From Rhodococcus sp. X156 (GTDB lineage Bacteria > Actinomycetota > Actinomycetes > Mycobacteriales > Mycobacteriaceae), in NCBI RefSeq assembly GCF_004006015.1, contig NZ_CP034766.1, positions 744,001 to 808,000 of the forward strand: a stretch of DNA of 64,000 nt. The letters are read 5' to 3'. This document shows positions 30,105-37,903 of the stretch, piece by piece. The notes below the pieces were generated by a model. The model saw nothing but the letters and a program-made list of their open reading frames with translations, did no database searches and was not told the DNA's origin. The number at the start of each line of letters is the position of its first letter. The stretch's first letter is position 1. A program made the position numbers and the translations under genes.

Positions 30105-31490
30105 ATGCGCATCGCCGAACACATCGTCGACCTCGTGGGCAACACCCCCCTCGTCCGGCTGACCTCCGTCACCGACGGCCTGGTGCCCCTGGTCGCCGCC
30201 AAGGTGGAGTACCTCAACCCTGGTGGCTCCGTGAAGGATCGGATCGCCGTCCGCATGGTGGACGCCGCCGAGGCCTCCGGCGCGCTCAAGCCCGGCGGCA
30301 CCATCGTGGAGCCCACCTCGGGCAACACCGGGGTCGGCCTGGCGCTGGTCGCCCAGCGTCGCGGCTACCACTGCGTGTTCGTCTGCCCGGACAAGGTGGG
30401 CGAGGACAAGCAGAACGTGCTGCGGGCCTACGGCGCGGAGGTCGTGGTGTGCCCGACCGCGGTGCCCCCGGAGCACCCGGACAGCTACTACAGCGTCTCC
30501 GACCGACTGGTTCGGGAGATCGACGGCGCCTGGAAGCCGGACCAGTACTCCAACGAGATGGGTCCGCTGAGCCACTACGAGACCACCGGTCCGGAGATCT
30601 GGAACGACACCGACGGCAAGGTCACCCACTTCGTCACCGGAGTGGGCACCGGCGGCACCATCACCGGGACCGGTCGCTACCTCAAGGAGGTCTCCGGCGG
30701 AAAGGTCCGCGTGATCGGCGCGGACCCGGAGGGCTCGGTGTACTCCGGCGGCTCGGGTCGGCCGTACCTGGTGGAGGGCGTGGGGGAGGACTTCTGGCCC
30801 AGCGCCTACGACCCGTCCATCCCCGACGAGATCATCGCGGTCAGCGACGCCGACTCCTTCGAGATGACGCGGCGGCTGGCCCGCGAGGAGGGGCTGCTCG
30901 TCGGCGGCTCCTGCGGCATGGCCGTGGTGGCGGCGCTGCGGGTGGCTGAGCGCGCCGGCCCGGACGACGTCATCGTGGTGCTGCTGCCCGACGGTGGGCG
31001 CGGCTACATGGGCAAGATCTTCAACGACGAGTGGATGTCCTCCTACGGCTTCCTGCGCAGCCCGCTGGACGGGCACACCGTGCAGACCCGGGTGGGCGAC
31101 GTGCTGCGGGCCAAGTCCGGCGCGATGCCCGCGCTGGTGCACACGCACCCGCAGGAGACCGTGCGCGACGCCATCGAGATCCTCCGTGAGTACGGCGTCT
31201 CCCAGATGCCGGTGGTGGGCGCGGAGCCGCCGGTGATGGTGGGCGAGGTGGCCGGCAGCGTCAGCGAGCGCGACCTGCTGGACGCGGTGTTCGCCGGTCG
31301 TGCGCACCTGGCTGACCCGGTGGCCAAGCACATGAGCCCCGCGCTGCCGCTGATCGGGGCGGGCGAGCCGGTGGCCGAGGCCACCGCGGCGCTGACGGAG
31401 ACGGACGCGCTGATGGTCATCGACGACGGCAAGCCCGTCGGGGTGATCACCCGCCACGACCTGCTGGGGTTCCTCAGCGAGAAGCTCTGA
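30105..31490 (+). CDS. cbs: Cystathionine beta-synthase
   Basis: PLP enzyme joining serine and homocysteine to cystathionine (reverse transsulfuration). 461 residues. PLP lysine is Lys44 in NPGGSVKDRIAVRM; phosphate and substrate loops EPTSGNTGVGLALVA and VGTGGTITGTGRY are present. Two C-terminal CBS domains (about 340-461) suggest allosteric control. ATG at 30105; CACGAT 6 bases upstream and no clear ribosome binding site point to a leaderless mRNA. With metB 1.7 kb downstream it gives both directions of transsulfuration, as in Rv1077-Rv1079. Confidence 0.95.
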   Translation: MRIAEHIVDLVGNTPLVRLTSVTDGLVPLVAAKVEYLNPGGSVKDRIAVRMVDAAEASGALKPGGTIVEPTSGNTGVGLALVAQRRGYHCVFVCPDKVGEDKQNVLRAYGAEVVVCPTAVPPEHPDSYYSVSDRLVREIDGAWKPDQYSNEMGPLSHYETTGPEIWNDTDGKVTHFVTGVGTGGTITGTGRYLKEVSGGKVRVIGADPEGSVYSGGSGRPYLVEGVGEDFWPSAYDPSIPDEIIAVSDADSFEMTRRLAREEGLLVGGSCGMAVVAALRVAERAGPDDVIVVLLPDGGRGYMGKIFNDEWMSSYGFLRSPLDGHTVQTRVGDVLRAKSGAMPALVHTHPQETVRDAIEILREYGVSQMPVVGAEPPVMVGEVAGSVSERDLLDAVFAGRAHLADPVAKHMSPALPLIGAGEPVAEATAALTETDALMVIDDGKPVGVITRHDLLGFLSEKL

Positions 31491-31509
31491 GCAACCGCCA
31501 GTCGGTTGC
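31491..31509 (+). terminator. Short hairpin directly after cbs
   Basis: GCAACCG (31491-31497) pairs with CGGTTGC (31503-31509) over a 5-base loop, starting at the base after the cbs stop codon. A modest terminator. Confidence 0.5.
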
Positions 31510-31577
31510 GGCTGTGCCGGGCGCGCACGAGCGGGGTTGCCGCGGCACGGGATTCGTGTCCTCGGGGCACGGTGCCA

Positions 31578-31621
31578 CGCCGGGACGCTCGGCACCGAGT
31601 GGCGTCCCGGCGGGTTAACGT
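31578..31621 (+). promoter_or_regulatory. Two-tier dyad and -10 hexamer upstream of pra
   Basis: CGCCGGGACG (31578-31587) and CGTCCCGGCG (31603-31612) are a perfect inverted repeat enclosing a smaller one, CTCGG/CCGAG (31588-31592, 31595-31599). TAACGT at 31616-31621 fits a -10 element, so the dyad covers the -35 region of pra. It could be an operator or a second terminator of cbs. Confidence 0.45.
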
Positions 31622-31662
31622 ACCGCGATCACTCGCGCGCGCTTGCCCACCAGAGGAGTCAC

Positions 31663-32445
31663 ATGAGCGACAAGTCCTACGGCCCCCCGTCGGAGCAGGA
31701 CCCGACGTCGGGCTCCGGGGCGTACCAGCAGGGTGGGCAGGGACAGCCCGCCTGGGACAAGAACGCCGGCCCCGGCCAGCAGGGCTGGGACCAGGGCGCC
31801 GGCTACGGGCAGCAGGCCTACCCGCCTGCGGGGTACGGCCAGCAGGGCTGGGACCAGAGCGCCGGCTACGGCCAGCAGGCCTACCCGCCCGCGGGGTACG
31901 GCTACCCGGCGCCCAACCCCGACGCCTACGCGTCGTGGCCGCTCCGCGCGCAGGGGGCACTGGTCGACTTCATCGCACCCGGCATGGCCTTCAACATCCT
32001 GTTCAGGATCGCTGAGTTAGCCATCGGCGGCGTAGTGGGCACTCTGCTCGCCTTGGTCGTCTTCGCGGCGTTCCTGGGCTTCGTCATCTGGAACTCCTTC
32101 ATCCTGCAGGGCAGCACGGGCCAGAGCCTGGGCAAGCGGTGGGCCGGCACCCAGCTGGTCGACGAGCGCACCGGGCGGCCGATCGGCGGCGGGATGGCCT
32201 TCGTCCGCCAGCTGGCGCACATCGTGGACTCGCTGATCTGCTACGTCGGCTGGCTCTTCCCGCTGTGGGACGACAAGCGGCAGACGCTGGCGGACAAGAT
32301 GGTGCACACCGTCGTGCTGCCGGTGGCCCCGACCAACCCGGGCCAGGGCTACGGCCGGCAGGGCTATGGCCAGCAGGGCTATGGCCAGCAGGGTTACGGC
32401 CAGCCAGGGTATGGCCAGCCGGGTCAGACCGGCCAGGGCTGGTAG
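31663..32445 (+). CDS. RDD-family proline/glutamine-rich membrane protein (Pra-like)
   Basis: 260 residues. A Gly/Gln/Tyr/Pro-rich N-terminal tail (about 1-85) contains a 21-residue repeat; the RDD membrane domain (about 90-215) follows with RAQGALVDFIAPGM and the GKRWAGTQLVDERTGRPI loop; the C-terminus is a QGYGQ repeat. By position it matches the mycobacterial proline-rich antigen Rv1078. ATG at 31663 has GAGGAG 4 bases upstream. Transport function is only a family guess. Its 3' end overlaps cbiZ by 22 bp. Confidence 0.9.
   Translation: MSDKSYGPPSEQDPTSGSGAYQQGGQGQPAWDKNAGPGQQGWDQGAGYGQQAYPPAGYGQQGWDQSAGYGQQAYPPAGYGYPAPNPDAYASWPLRAQGALVDFIAPGMAFNILFRIAELAIGGVVGTLLALVVFAAFLGFVIWNSFILQGSTGQSLGKRWAGTQLVDERTGRPIGGGMAFVRQLAHIVDSLICYVGWLFPLWDDKRQTLADKMVHTVVLPVAPTNPGQGYGRQGYGQQGYGQQGYGQPGYGQPGQTGQGW
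31774..31899 (+). repeat. 63-bp coding repeat x2 in the pra-like gene
   Basis: Units 31774-31836 and 31837-31899 encode GQQGWDQGAGYGQQAYPPAG plus Y and the same with Ser for one Gly. Near-identical DNA indicates recent duplication. Confidence 0.9.
32344..32418 (+). repeat. 15-bp coding repeat x5 at the end of the pra-like gene
   Basis: Five in-frame units encoding QGYGQ variants just before the stop. Units 2 and 3 are identical; others differ by one to three bases. Confidence 0.85.
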
Positions 32446-33137
32446 CCCTGCGCGGTCAGCGCGTCGATCCGGGCTCGGTCCACCACCAGCCCCGCGGTCA
32501 CCGCGTCGAACACCGCGCTGGCCGTGCGTGATCCCCACACGGAGCGGGTGCCCCCGAACACCTCGGGCGCACCCGCTCCGTCGTGCTCGGGGGCCGGCGG
32601 GCACGGGGCTGGTGGACACAGTGCTGGCGGAGGACACAGGGCGGTGACGGTGTCGGTGGCGGTGCCGGTGCCGGCCACCCCGAAGGTGAGCATCGCCTGC
32701 GTCTTGGCCTCGGTGACGGTGCCCACCAGGTTCACCAGCGCCGCGTCGGTGAGCGCCACGGGCAGCTGCACCACCACGTTGATGGTGCCGGGCCGGTAGG
32801 GCACCGCTGCGGCGCCCGCGGCCGCCCAGGTGGGGGCGCCCACCCCGGTGGTGGCGGTGACCACCACCCCGTCCTGCTCCACGGTGACGGCGGCGCGCAC
32901 GTCCACCGCGGTGAGCAGCCCGACGCCGGGCCCGCCGAGCCCGAGGTGCTCGGCGATCTCGCGCAGGTGCGCCTCCGGGTCGGTGCGGCCGTAGTCGGCG
33001 GGCACGGTCGCGTTGACCACCCAGCCGCGGAGCCCGACGCCGCCGCCCAGCGGGGCCGAGGAGATGGCCCGCCACGGTGTGGGGCTCACCCACAGCTGCA
33101 GCGGGTGGCCGTCGTGGACGTGGTTCGTGGGGTGCAC
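32424..33137 (-). CDS. cbiZ: Adenosylcobinamide amidohydrolase (CbiZ family)
   Basis: Removes the aminopropanol side chain of adenosylcobinamide to give adenosylcobyric acid for cobamide salvage. 237 residues with family-typical segments GLRGWVVNATVPADYGRTDP, GVGLLTAVDVRAAVTVEQDG, VVVTATTGVGAPTWAA, TINVVVQLPVALTDAALVNL and VTEAKTQAMLTFGVAGTGTA. A Pro/Cys-rich CPPPALCPPAPCPPAP insert is unusual. No other cobamide gene lies nearby. GTG at 33137 is the best start but has a weak site. It overlaps pra tail to tail and is divergent from metB. Confidence 0.85.
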   Translation of the reverse strand: MHPTNHVHDGHPLQLWVSPTPWRAISSAPLGGGVGLRGWVVNATVPADYGRTDPEAHLREIAEHLGLGGPGVGLLTAVDVRAAVTVEQDGVVVTATTGVGAPTWAAAGAAAVPYRPGTINVVVQLPVALTDAALVNLVGTVTEAKTQAMLTFGVAGTGTATDTVTALCPPPALCPPAPCPPAPEHDGAGAPEVFGGTRSVWGSRTASAVFDAVTAGLVVDRARIDALTAQGYQPWPV

Positions 33138-33202
33138 CGACTCATTGTGTCGGCCAGGCACGTCGGCGCTGTGCCCGGCTCGGGGTGCCCCGCGCCCGCC
33201 AC

Positions 33203-33208
33203 TAGGCT
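33203..33208 (+). promoter_or_regulatory. -10 hexamer TAGGCT for leaderless metB
   Basis: TAGGCT ends 7 bases before the metB ATG; no ribosome binding site exists between them. Expected transcription start is at the ATG. Confidence 0.6.
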
Positions 33209-33215
33209 CGGGCGC

Positions 33216-34400
33216 ATGACCCACGACTCGTCGCACAGTGCCGGCAGCAACCTCGCCGGTCCCGGATTCGCCACCCGCGCCATCCACGCGGGGCAGGAGC
33301 CGGACCCCACCACCGGTGCGGTGATCGTGCCGATCTACGCCACCTCCACCTACGCCCAGGACGGGGTGGGCGGGCTGCGCGGCGGCTACGAGTACTCCCG
33401 CACCGGCAACCCCACCCGGGCGGCGCTGCAGACCGCGCTGGCGGCGCTGGAGGGTGGCGCGCACGGGCTGGCCTTCGCCTCGGGCATGGCCGCCAGCGAC
33501 ACCGCGCTGCGCGCCATCCTGCGTCCGGGCGACCACCTGGTGATCCCCAACGACGCCTACGGCGGCACCTTCCGGCTGATCGACAAGGTGCTCAGCGAGT
33601 GGGGCATCGAGCACACCCCGGTGTCCATGAGCGACGTGGACGCGGTGCGGGCGGCGCTGCGGCCCAACACCAAGCTGCTCTGGGTGGAGACGCCCACCAA
33701 CCCGCTGCTGAACATCGCCGACATCACCGCGCTGTCGGAGGTGGCCCACGACGCCGGGGTGACGGTGCTGGTGGACAACACCTTCGCCTCCCCGTACCTG
33801 CAGACGCCGCTGGCGCTGGGCGCCGACGTGGTGCTGCACTCCACCACCAAGTACCTGGGTGGGCACTCCGACGTGGTGGGCGGGGCGCTGGTCACCAACG
33901 ACGCCGAGCTGGCCGCGGCGTTCGCCTTCCTGCAGAACGGGGCGGGCGCCGTGCCGGGACCGTTCGACTCCTGGCTGGTGATGCGCGGGGCCAAGACCCT
34001 GGCGCTGCGGATGGAGAAGCACAGCGACAACGCCGAGCGCGTGGTGGAGATGCTCAGCGCCAATCCGGCGGTCGCCAGCGTGCTCTACCCGGGCCTGCCC
34101 GAGCACCCTGGGCACGAGGTGGCCGCCAAGCAGATGCGCCGCTTCGGCGGGATGGTGTCGCTGCGCCTGGCCGGGGGCCGCGAGGCGGCGCTGGCGCTGT
34201 GCGCGCGGACCCGGCTGTTCACCCTGGCCGAGAGCCTGGGCGGGATCGAGTCGCTGATCGAGCACCCCGGCGCGATGACCCACGCGAGCACGGTGGGCTC
34301 GGCGCTGGAGGTGCCCGACGACCTGGTGCGGCTGTCGGTCGGCATCGAGGACGTCGCCGACCTGCTGGCGGACCTGGAGCAGGCCCTGCCGACGAGCTAG
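33216..34400 (+). CDS. metB: Cystathionine gamma-synthase (or gamma-lyase)
   Basis: PLP enzyme of the Cys/Met transsulfuration family, making cystathionine from an acylated homoserine and cysteine. 394 residues. PLP lysine is Lys212 in HSTTKYLGGHSDVVGG; other motifs are YEYSRTGNPTRAALQTALAA and VDNTFASPYLQTPLALGADV. Position matches Rv1079. Cystathionine gamma-lyase activity cannot be excluded from sequence, and in mycobacteria the enzyme is reported to have both. Stop codon TAG shares CTAG with the opposite gene's stop. Confidence 0.93.
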   Translation: MTHDSSHSAGSNLAGPGFATRAIHAGQEPDPTTGAVIVPIYATSTYAQDGVGGLRGGYEYSRTGNPTRAALQTALAALEGGAHGLAFASGMAASDTALRAILRPGDHLVIPNDAYGGTFRLIDKVLSEWGIEHTPVSMSDVDAVRAALRPNTKLLWVETPTNPLLNIADITALSEVAHDAGVTVLVDNTFASPYLQTPLALGADVVLHSTTKYLGGHSDVVGGALVTNDAELAAAFAFLQNGAGAVPGPFDSWLVMRGAKTLALRMEKHSDNAERVVEMLSANPAVASVLYPGLPEHPGHEVAAKQMRRFGGMVSLRLAGGREAALALCARTRLFTLAESLGGIESLIEHPGAMTHASTVGSALEVPDDLVRLSVGIEDVADLLADLEQALPTS

Positions 34401-34639
34401 GGGCGGTTGCCCTGGCCGTCCGGCACGGCCGCCGGTGTGGTCGGGGCGCCGGGGACCACCAGGTCACCGGCGGCGACGCAGCCGCCCACCAGCTCCACGC
34501 CGCCGTCGGCGCGGGTCTGCAGGTGGGCGGGGGTGTCGCAGCCGGCCTGGGCGACGGTGAACAGTGCGCCGCCGATCAGGCTCGCGCTCGCCGCGACGGT
34601 GCAGAGCAGGCCGAGCAGGGAGGTGCGGTGTGCCCTCAT
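34397..34639 (-). CDS. Small secreted protein with two cysteines
   Basis: 80 residues: signal peptide MRAHRTSLLGLLCTVAASAS then LIGGALFTVAQAGC, and a mature chain of about 45 residues with Cys in AGCDTP and GGCVAA that could form a disulfide, ending in a Pro/Ala tail. I do not recognise the family. ATG at 34639 has GGAGG 8 bases upstream, and TAGCGT at 34718-34713 (minus) is a good -10 element, so it appears to be a real, separately transcribed gene downstream of greA. Confidence 0.65.
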   Translation of the reverse strand: MRAHRTSLLGLLCTVAASASLIGGALFTVAQAGCDTPAHLQTRADGGVELVGGCVAAGDLVVPGAPTTPAAVPDGQGNRP

Positions 34640-34764
34640 CGGCCGGACCTCCTCGTTCGTGCGGCTGGGACGGGACTCGCGGACGAGCGACCCCGGTGGC
34701 GCTCCGCCCTTGACGCTACCCACACCGGGTGCGGGGAGCGGGGAGGACCACCGGGGCAGGCGCG

Positions 34765-35256
34765 TCAGGCCTGGTAGGGCTCCGCGCTGGTGAGCGTGAC
34801 CTTCATCGTGCCGCCGTTGGGCAGCGGGTACTCGCGGCTCTCGCCGACCTTGGCGTCCAGCAGGGCCCTGCCCAGCGGAGAGCTGGGCGAGTAGACCTCG
34901 AGGCGGCCGTGGCTGCCCTCCTCGCGGGTGGCGATGAGGAACGTCTCGGTGTCGGACTCGTCACCGTCGTAGTACACCTTCACGACCGAGCCGGGCAGGG
35001 CCACGCCGGAGGTGGTGGGGGCCTCGCCGACGTGGGCGTTGTTGAGCAGCTCCTGGAGCTGGCGGATGCGCCGCTCCTGCTGGCCCTGCTCCTCGCGCGC
35101 CGCGTGGTAGCCGCCGTTCTCCTTGAGGTCGCCCTCCTCGCGGCGGGCGTTGATCTCCTCGGCGATGACGGGACGGTTGGCGATGAGGTTGTCCAGCTCG
35201 GCCTTGAGCCGGTCGTGGGACTCCTGCGTCAGCCAGGTCACCTGGGTGTCGGTCAT
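34765..35256 (-). CDS. greA: Transcription elongation factor GreA
   Basis: Rescues backtracked RNA polymerase by stimulating transcript cleavage. 163 residues: N-terminal coiled coil with the acidic tip [20 protein letters not shown] (Asp and Glu for the Mg site) and the C-terminal FKBP-like domain ending [23 protein letters not shown] at 35256 is preferred over the GTG at 35265 because of the GGAG spacing. Position matches Rv1080c. Confidence 0.95.
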   Translation of the reverse strand: MTDTQVTWLTQESHDRLKAELDNLIANRPVIAEEINARREEGDLKENGGYHAAREEQGQQERRIRQLQELLNNAHVGEAPTTSGVALPGSVVKVYYDGDESDTETFLIATREEGSHGRLEVYSPSSPLGRALLDAKVGESREYPLPNGGTMKVTLTSAEPYQA

Positions 35257-35366
35257 CGTGTCCACTCCCTCGTTGCGGGTCGACTACCTACGGTGGGCAC
35301 CCGCTCAATACGACGAAACACGGCCCCGTGCGGGACCGTGCCATGAGCCAAGGCTAGCAGTCTTCC

Positions 35367-35403
35367 GCCGTCGGCGCCCGTCTCCGCGGCGGGCGCCGAC
35401 GGC
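35367..35403 (-). terminator. Terminator downstream of DUF4307
   Basis: Perfect 14-bp stem GCCGTCGGCGCCCG (35367-35380) with 35390-35403 and a 9-base loop, 15 bases past the DUF4307 stop. It separates DUF4307 from greA transcription. Confidence 0.85.
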
Positions 35404-35418
35404 GTCAGCGTCGGCGCG

Positions 35419-35844
35419 TCAGGGGGTGAGCAGGTAGCTGGGGACGTCGTAGCCGCAGCCGAACACGTCTGCCACCACAGGCTTCTCGGAGGCGCGGATG
35501 ACCGCGTCGTACTGGGCGATGTCGGTGTCGCTGGGCGGGATGAAGACCTCCCGGCGACCCGTCTCGGAGTGGTCGGTGGTCAGCGCACGCACGACGCAGA
35601 CCGCCGGCTTGGCCGGGTCGTCGCGGGTGACGGTGAAGGTGACGCTGATGGAGGAGTCGTCGAGCGTCTGGTAGCCGGTGCTCTCGCTGGAGATGGGGCT
35701 GGAGCCGAAGCTGCGGTAGAGCAGCAGGGCGATCAGGGCGCCGAAGACGAGGGCGGCCACGACGGCCAGGGCCGCGGTGAGCCGGGGTGAGCGGTGTCGC
35801 TTCGTGCCCGTTGAGTACCGGCCGGCTGGCAGGGTGGTGGCCAT
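35419..35844 (-). CDS. DUF4307 single-pass membrane protein
   Basis: 141 residues: basic N-terminus, one transmembrane helix (LTAALAVVAALVFGALIALL), and an extracytoplasmic domain (TGYQTLDDSSISVTFTVTRD, then DPAKPAVCVVRALTTDHSET) with two conserved cysteines. Corresponds in place to Rv1081c. Function unknown; it is always next to mca. ATG at 35844 has AGGAG 9 bases upstream. Divergent from mca across a strong dyad. Confidence 0.9.
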   Translation of the reverse strand: MATTLPAGRYSTGTKRHRSPRLTAALAVVAALVFGALIALLLYRSFGSSPISSESTGYQTLDDSSISVTFTVTRDDPAKPAVCVVRALTTDHSETGRREVFIPPSDTDIAQYDAVIRASEKPVVADVFGCGYDVPSYLLTP

Positions 35845-35907
35845 GGGGTGCGACTCCTGGAGGTGCCGACGCGCAGCAGTGCGGTCAGATGGGATCATGG
35901 GTCTCTA

Positions 35908-35927
35908 GTGCGACATCTGTGTCGCAC
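35908..35927. promoter_or_regulatory. Perfect dyad between DUF4307 and mca
   Basis: GTGCGACA (35908-35915), 4-base centre, TGTCGCAC (35920-35927). It lies in the 127-base divergent region, 64 bases from the DUF4307 start and 45 from the mca start, and looks like an operator shared by both. Confidence 0.5.
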
Positions 35928-35971
35928 CACCCCAGGTTACGACCAGGCCGATGTACGAGGTGAGGACGCCG

Positions 35972-36850
35972 GTGAGTGGACTACGGCTGATGGCGGTGCA
36001 CGCGCACCCCGACGACGAGGCCAGCAAGGGTGCGGCCACGACGGCGCGCTACGTGGCCGAGGGGCACGAGGTGATGGTGGTGACCCTCACCGGTGGGGAG
36101 CGTGGCGACATCCTCAACCCGGCGATGGACACCCCCGGGGTGCACGAGCGGATCCACGAGATCCGCCGCGACGAGATGGCCGAGGCAGCCAAGATCCTGG
36201 GCGTGCAGCACCGCTGGCTGGGCTTCGTGGACTCGGGGCTGCCCGAGGGCGACCCGCTGCCGCCGCTGCCGGAGGGCTGCTTCGCCCTGGTGCCGCTGGA
36301 GGAGCCCACCGAGCGGCTGGTGCGGCTCATCCGCGAGTTCCGCCCGCACGTCCTCACCACCTACGACGAGCACGGCGGGTACCCGCACCCCGACCACATC
36401 CGTTGCCACGACGTGACCATGGCCGCGTTCGAGGCCGCCGGCGACCCGGACCGTTTTCCGGACGCGGGCGAGCCCTGGCAGCCGCTGAAGGTCTACTACT
36501 CGCACGGCTTCAGCCGCCAGCGCCTGCAGCTGTTCCACGACGCCCTGGTGGCCAAGGGGATGGACTCGCCCTTCGCCGAGTGGCTGGCGCAGTGGGACCC
36601 CTCTCGCGGGGACGTGATGCAGCGGGTGACCACCCAGGTGGAGTGCGCCGACTACTTCGAGGTGCGCGACGCCGCGCTCAAGGCGCACGCCACCCAGATT
36701 GACCCCAACGGACGCTTCTTCGCCATCCCGGTGGAGATGCAGCGCGAGCTGTGGCCCACCGAGGAGTGGGAGCTGGCGCGCTCGCTGGTCGACACCGACA
36801 CCCCTGAGGACGACCTCTTCGCGGGGATTCAGGAGACAGTTCAGGCATGA
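35972..36850 (+). CDS. mca: Mycothiol S-conjugate amidase
   Basis: Zn-dependent amidase that cleaves mycothiol-toxin conjugates, releasing a mercapturic acid for export. 292 residues. Metal site HPDD at 12-15 in [17 protein letters not shown] and His142 in [28 protein letters not shown] is also conserved. GTG at 35972 gives an N-terminus that lines up with mycobacterial Mca ([16 protein letters not shown]) and has GAGG upstream; an ATG at 35951 is in frame. The length and HATQIDP segment favour Mca over MshB. Overlaps the next gene as ATGA. Confidence 0.94.
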   Translation: MSGLRLMAVHAHPDDEASKGAATTARYVAEGHEVMVVTLTGGERGDILNPAMDTPGVHERIHEIRRDEMAEAAKILGVQHRWLGFVDSGLPEGDPLPPLPEGCFALVPLEEPTERLVRLIREFRPHVLTTYDEHGGYPHPDHIRCHDVTMAAFEAAGDPDRFPDAGEPWQPLKVYYSHGFSRQRLQLFHDALVAKGMDSPFAEWLAQWDPSRGDVMQRVTTQVECADYFEVRDAALKAHATQIDPNGRFFAIPVEMQRELWPTEEWELARSLVDTDTPEDDLFAGIQETVQA

Positions 36851-37119
36851 CGGGCACACTCTCCCTGCTGGCCACCGAGGTCCTGCTGGGCCAGGGGCCG
36901 ACCCCCACGCCGACGCCCAACCCCAACCCGAACTCCACGGGTGCGGAGTTCGGCAAGGCGGCACCGGCGGGCCTGGTGCTGGTGCTGCTGCTGCTCGTCG
37001 GGCTGATCCTGCTGATCCGGTCGATGAACCGGCACATGCGCAAGCTGCCCACCGAGTTCGACCAGGCCAAGGCCGACGCGGAGTCCGGCCCGGCCGGCCC
37101 CGCGGGCTCCACCAGCTAG
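36847..37119 (+). CDS. Small membrane protein (Rv1083-like)
   Basis: 90 residues: a Pro/Asn/Thr-rich segment ([12 protein letters not shown]), one transmembrane helix ([20 protein letters not shown]) and a charged cytoplasmic tail. ATG at 36847 overlaps the mca stop (ATGA), so it is translationally coupled to mca. Function unknown, but the mca link is conserved in mycobacteria as I recall. Confidence 0.88.
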   Translation: MTGTLSLLATEVLLGQGPTPTPTPNPNPNSTGAEFGKAAPAGLVLVLLLLVGLILLIRSMNRHMRKLPTEFDQAKADAESGPAGPAGSTS

Positions 37120-37126
37120 CGGGGCA

Positions 37127-37903
37127 GTGATTCTCACCCTGGGGTCTTTCGCCCAGGGGCCCGCCACCCTCGTCGAGGTCGGTCCCGGCCTGGTCGTGGC
37201 CATGGTCGTGCTCACCGCAGCCGCTGCGGCGGTCGCCGTGGCGGGCCGCGTGGGGGTCGGGCGCGAGGTGGTCGTGGCGGTGCTGCGCGCCGTGGTCCAG
37301 CTGGCCGCCGTCTCGCTGGTGATCGCCGCCATCGTCGGCTCGCTGGCCGCCACCGTGGCGTTCGTCGCGCTGATGGCGGTGGTGGCCAGCGGCACGGCCG
37401 CCCGACGGATGCGCACCGGACGCAACGGCTGGTGGGCGGCGCTGCCGGTGCTGGCGGGCACCACCCCGGTGGTGCTCGGCCTGGTGCTCGCCGGCATGCT
37501 GCCCACCACCGGGCTCGCGCTCATCCCGGTGGCGGGCATCCTCGTCGGCGGCGCGATGACCGCCACGGCGCTGGCCGGACGCCGCGCGCTGGACGAGCTG
37601 GCCCAGCGACACGGGGAGCTGGAGGCGGGCCTGGCCATCGGGCTGCCCACCCGCGAGGCTGCCCTGCTGGTGTGCCGGCCGGCCGCGGGCCAGGCCCTGG
37701 TGCCGGCGCTGGACCAGACCCGCACCGTGGGGCTGGTGACCCTGCCGGGCGCGTTCGTGGGGATGCTGCTGGGCGGGGCGAGCCCGGCAGCTGCCGGTGC
37801 CGTGCAGCTGTTCGTGCTGGTGGCGCTGCTGGCGGTGGAGACCGTGGCGGTGGTGCTGGTGGTGGAGCTGGTCGCCCGCGGGACGGTGCGGCCGGTCCGC
37901 TAG
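37127..37903 (+). CDS. UPF0014 (FetB-like) membrane permease
   Basis: 258-residue polytopic protein of the UPF0014/FetB family, the membrane half of an ABC exporter linked to iron/oxidative stress in E. coli. Helices cover most of the chain; conserved parts are LRAVVQLAAVSLVIAAIVGS, GMLPTTGLALIPVAGILVGG, ALDQTRTVGLVTLPGAFVGM and LLGGASPAAAGAVQLFV. No FetA ATPase is encoded nearby. GTG at 37127 has only a weak site, so the start is tentative. Its TAG shares CTAG with the stop of the acyltransferase on the other strand. Confidence 0.85.
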   Translation: MILTLGSFAQGPATLVEVGPGLVVAMVVLTAAAAAVAVAGRVGVGREVVVAVLRAVVQLAAVSLVIAAIVGSLAATVAFVALMAVVASGTAARRMRTGRNGWWAALPVLAGTTPVVLGLVLAGMLPTTGLALIPVAGILVGGAMTATALAGRRALDELAQRHGELEAGLAIGLPTREAALLVCRPAAGQALVPALDQTRTVGLVTLPGAFVGMLLGGASPAAAGAVQLFVLVALLAVETVAVVLVVELVARGTVRPVR

